A stretch of 8,062 bases of DNA from DATGIQ01 sp035295665 (lineage in GTDB: Bacteria; Planctomycetota; Planctomycetia; Gemmatales; Gemmataceae). Position numbers and translations under genes: made by a program. Shown here piece by piece: positions 7,316 through 8,062 of the stretch. Each line of letters starts with the position of its first letter. The stretch's first letter is position 1. The stretch is taken from contig DATGIQ010000457.1 in assembly GCA_035295665.1 (NCBI GenBank), positions 1 to 8,062 on the forward strand, written 5' to 3'. Under the pieces are notes generated by a model that made no database searches, was not told the DNA's origin, and worked only from the letters and a program-made list of their open reading frames with translations.

Positions 7316-7419
7316 CAGTAGATTTTCGTTAACAGGAGATTGCGGATTGCAGGTTCCAGATTGGCGATCCGTCGACTGCAATCCGCAATCGGAAACGCAG
7401 GCATACAAGGCAATACAAA
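7316..7419. other. urtA-urtB intergenic region
   Basis: This 104-nt gap is the largest non-coding stretch in the window. Its middle is occupied by the inverted repeat at 7338-7390. I see no convincing promoter elements reading toward urtB and no clear Shine-Dalgarno sequence before the urtB ATG. It most likely lies within the urt transcript. Confidence 0.6.
7338..7390. repeat. Perfect 15-bp inverted repeat (hairpin) between urtA and urtB
   Basis: GATTGCGGATTGCAG (7338-7352) is the exact reverse complement of CTGCAATCCGCAATC (7376-7390), with a 23-nt spacer. Each arm is itself built from two near-identical 7-mers (GATTGCG, GATTGCA). No T-run follows the stem on the minus strand, so a simple intrinsic terminator is unlikely. 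Its place between the binding-protein gene and the permease genes fits an mRNA-stabilising or attenuating stem-loop that raises urtA product over the rest. It could instead be a copy of a dispersed palindromic repeat with no local role. Confidence 0.75.
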
Positions 7420-8062
7420 TCAGGAGATCTTAACCTTTTCCCCCTTGGTCACACCGCCCTTGGTCCAGTCGCAATGCCAGCCAGGGAATGCGACCTGCGG
7501 ATAGGGATCCGGCTCGATGACGGTGGGCGACGTGTAAACGATATCAAATTGTTTGTCGTCGCGCGTTTTGCCCATCCGGAAGAATTTGTACGTGTGTTGT
7601 GTTTTGGGGTCGAGCTTGACCTTTCCGCCAGGGGCATCGAATTCGATACCACCCTTCATTGCCTCGCGAACCTTGTCTACGTCGGTGCTGCCGGCCTTTT
7701 CGACGAGCAGCTTCCAGAAATAAACTTGGTAATAGGCGGCTTCGATCGGGTCATCCGTGACACGATCCGGGCCGTATTTGGCCTTGAAGTTTGCCACAAA
7801 CTTCTTGTTTGCTGGGGTGTCGATACTCTGGAAGTAATTCCAGGCCGCAAGGTGGCCTTTCACCTTCGACGGATCAAGACCCCGTAACTCGTCTTCGCCG
7901 ACGCTTACCGCACAGACAGGAACTTTGTCTGCGGTGATTCCCTGCGCGGCCAGTTCGTTGTAGAAGTTGACGTTGCTATCGCCGTTAATTGTGCTGAAGA
8001 TCACATCCGGATCCGCCTTCTTGATGTCCTGCACAATGTTTTGGTAATCCTTGAAGCCAAAG
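7420..8062 (-). CDS. urtA: Urea ABC transporter substrate-binding protein UrtA (C-terminal part; start beyond right edge)
   Basis: About 213 C-terminal residues are visible, roughly half of a UrtA. The frame continues to the right edge (FGFKDYQNIVQDIKKADPD), so the GTG at 8034 is internal, not a start. UrtA binds urea outside the inner membrane and delivers it to UrtBC. Diagnostic segments are the INGDSNVNFYNELAAQGI stretch, the GHLAAWNYFQSIDTP stretch, KFVANFKAKYG, VTDDPIEAAYYQVYFWK, FDAPGGKVKLDPKTQH and the terminal PDPYPQVAFPG. These place it in the UrtA group of periplasmic-binding-fold proteins rather than LivK. The signal peptide, promoter and any nitrogen-control sites would lie outside the window. 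The stop is at 7420, followed by a 104-nt gap with a strong inverted repeat before urtB, so urtA may be expressed at a higher level than the downstream genes. Confidence 0.94.
   Translation of the reverse strand, partial: FGFKDYQNIVQDIKKADPDVIFSTINGDSNVNFYNELAAQGITADKVPVCAVSVGEDELRGLDPSKVKGHLAAWNYFQSIDTPANKKFVANFKAKYGPDRVTDDPIEAAYYQVYFWKLLVEKAGSTDVDKVREAMKGGIEFDAPGGKVKLDPKTQHTYKFFRMGKTRDDKQFDIVYTSPTVIEPDPYPQVAFPGWHCDWTKGGVTKGEKVKIS

Noticed and set aside
7338..7390. Intrinsic terminator after urtA
   Set aside because: The stem is strong, but the minus strand continues TCCTGTTAACG with no T-tract, and urtB-E need a transcript, so full termination is unlikely.
3585..7422. Branched-chain amino acid (liv) transporter instead of urea transporter
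   Set aside because: The gene order, the HGEKQWLE signature of UrtD, the YVPQGREIFP of UrtE, the RPLDTLLATWG of UrtB and the GDSNV...GHLAAWNYFQS of the binding protein all point to urt. Substrate is still inferred from family, not shown.
8032..8034. GTG as start of urtA
   Set aside because: The frame continues to the right edge with UrtA-like sequence, and a start here would remove the signal peptide and the N-terminal lobe.
1..8062. CRISPR array, tRNA, transposase, defence or phage genes
   Set aside because: I looked on both strands and saw no spaced direct repeats, tRNA-like folds or mobile-element proteins. Nearly all sequence is accounted for by the eight genes.

Overview
The window looks like chromosomal DNA from a GC-rich planctomycete, possibly Gemmataceae-like. 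The main reason is the left-hand gene: an ECF sigma factor of the planctomycete ECF01-like type, with the typical HDAEDAFQATF and GAVKGRLDRGRDHLRARL stretches, fused through one transmembrane helix to a long carboxypeptidase-regulatory-like beta-sandwich region. The lineage is inferred from protein style only. No rRNA or other phylogenetic marker is present.

Layout. Positions 1-2643 (+) hold the 3' part of that sigma factor fusion, whose 5' end lies left of the window. It converges with a run of seven genes that fills the rest of the window on the minus strand. In transcription order (right to left) these are urtA (3' part only, cut by the right edge), urtB, urtC, urtD, urtE, a secreted rhodanese-domain protein and a MauE/DoxX-like membrane protein. 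The first five form a complete urea-type ABC importer in canonical urtABCDE order: substrate-binding protein, two permeases and two ATPases. Junctions from urtB to urtE are tight (8-nt overlap, 3-nt gap, 38-nt overlap), which points to one transcript with coupled translation. Rhodanese follows urtE after 35 nt and overlaps the MauE-like gene, so these two are probably read through from the same operon. No urease genes are in view.

Non-coding features are few. The only sizeable intergenic gap (7316-7419, between urtA and urtB) carries a perfect 15-bp inverted repeat able to form a long hairpin, at the point where expression of a binding protein is often separated from that of its permease. A second, 8-bp inverted repeat lies at the convergent junction near 2631-2658. 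No tRNA, rRNA, CRISPR array, transposase or attachment site was seen.

The window is mostly recognisable biology. The points most worth checking are the sigma factor/sensor-like fusion, the redox-looking rhodanese-MauE pair appended to the urea transporter operon, and the urtA-urtB hairpin repeat. I see no clear evidence of a wholly undescribed system.
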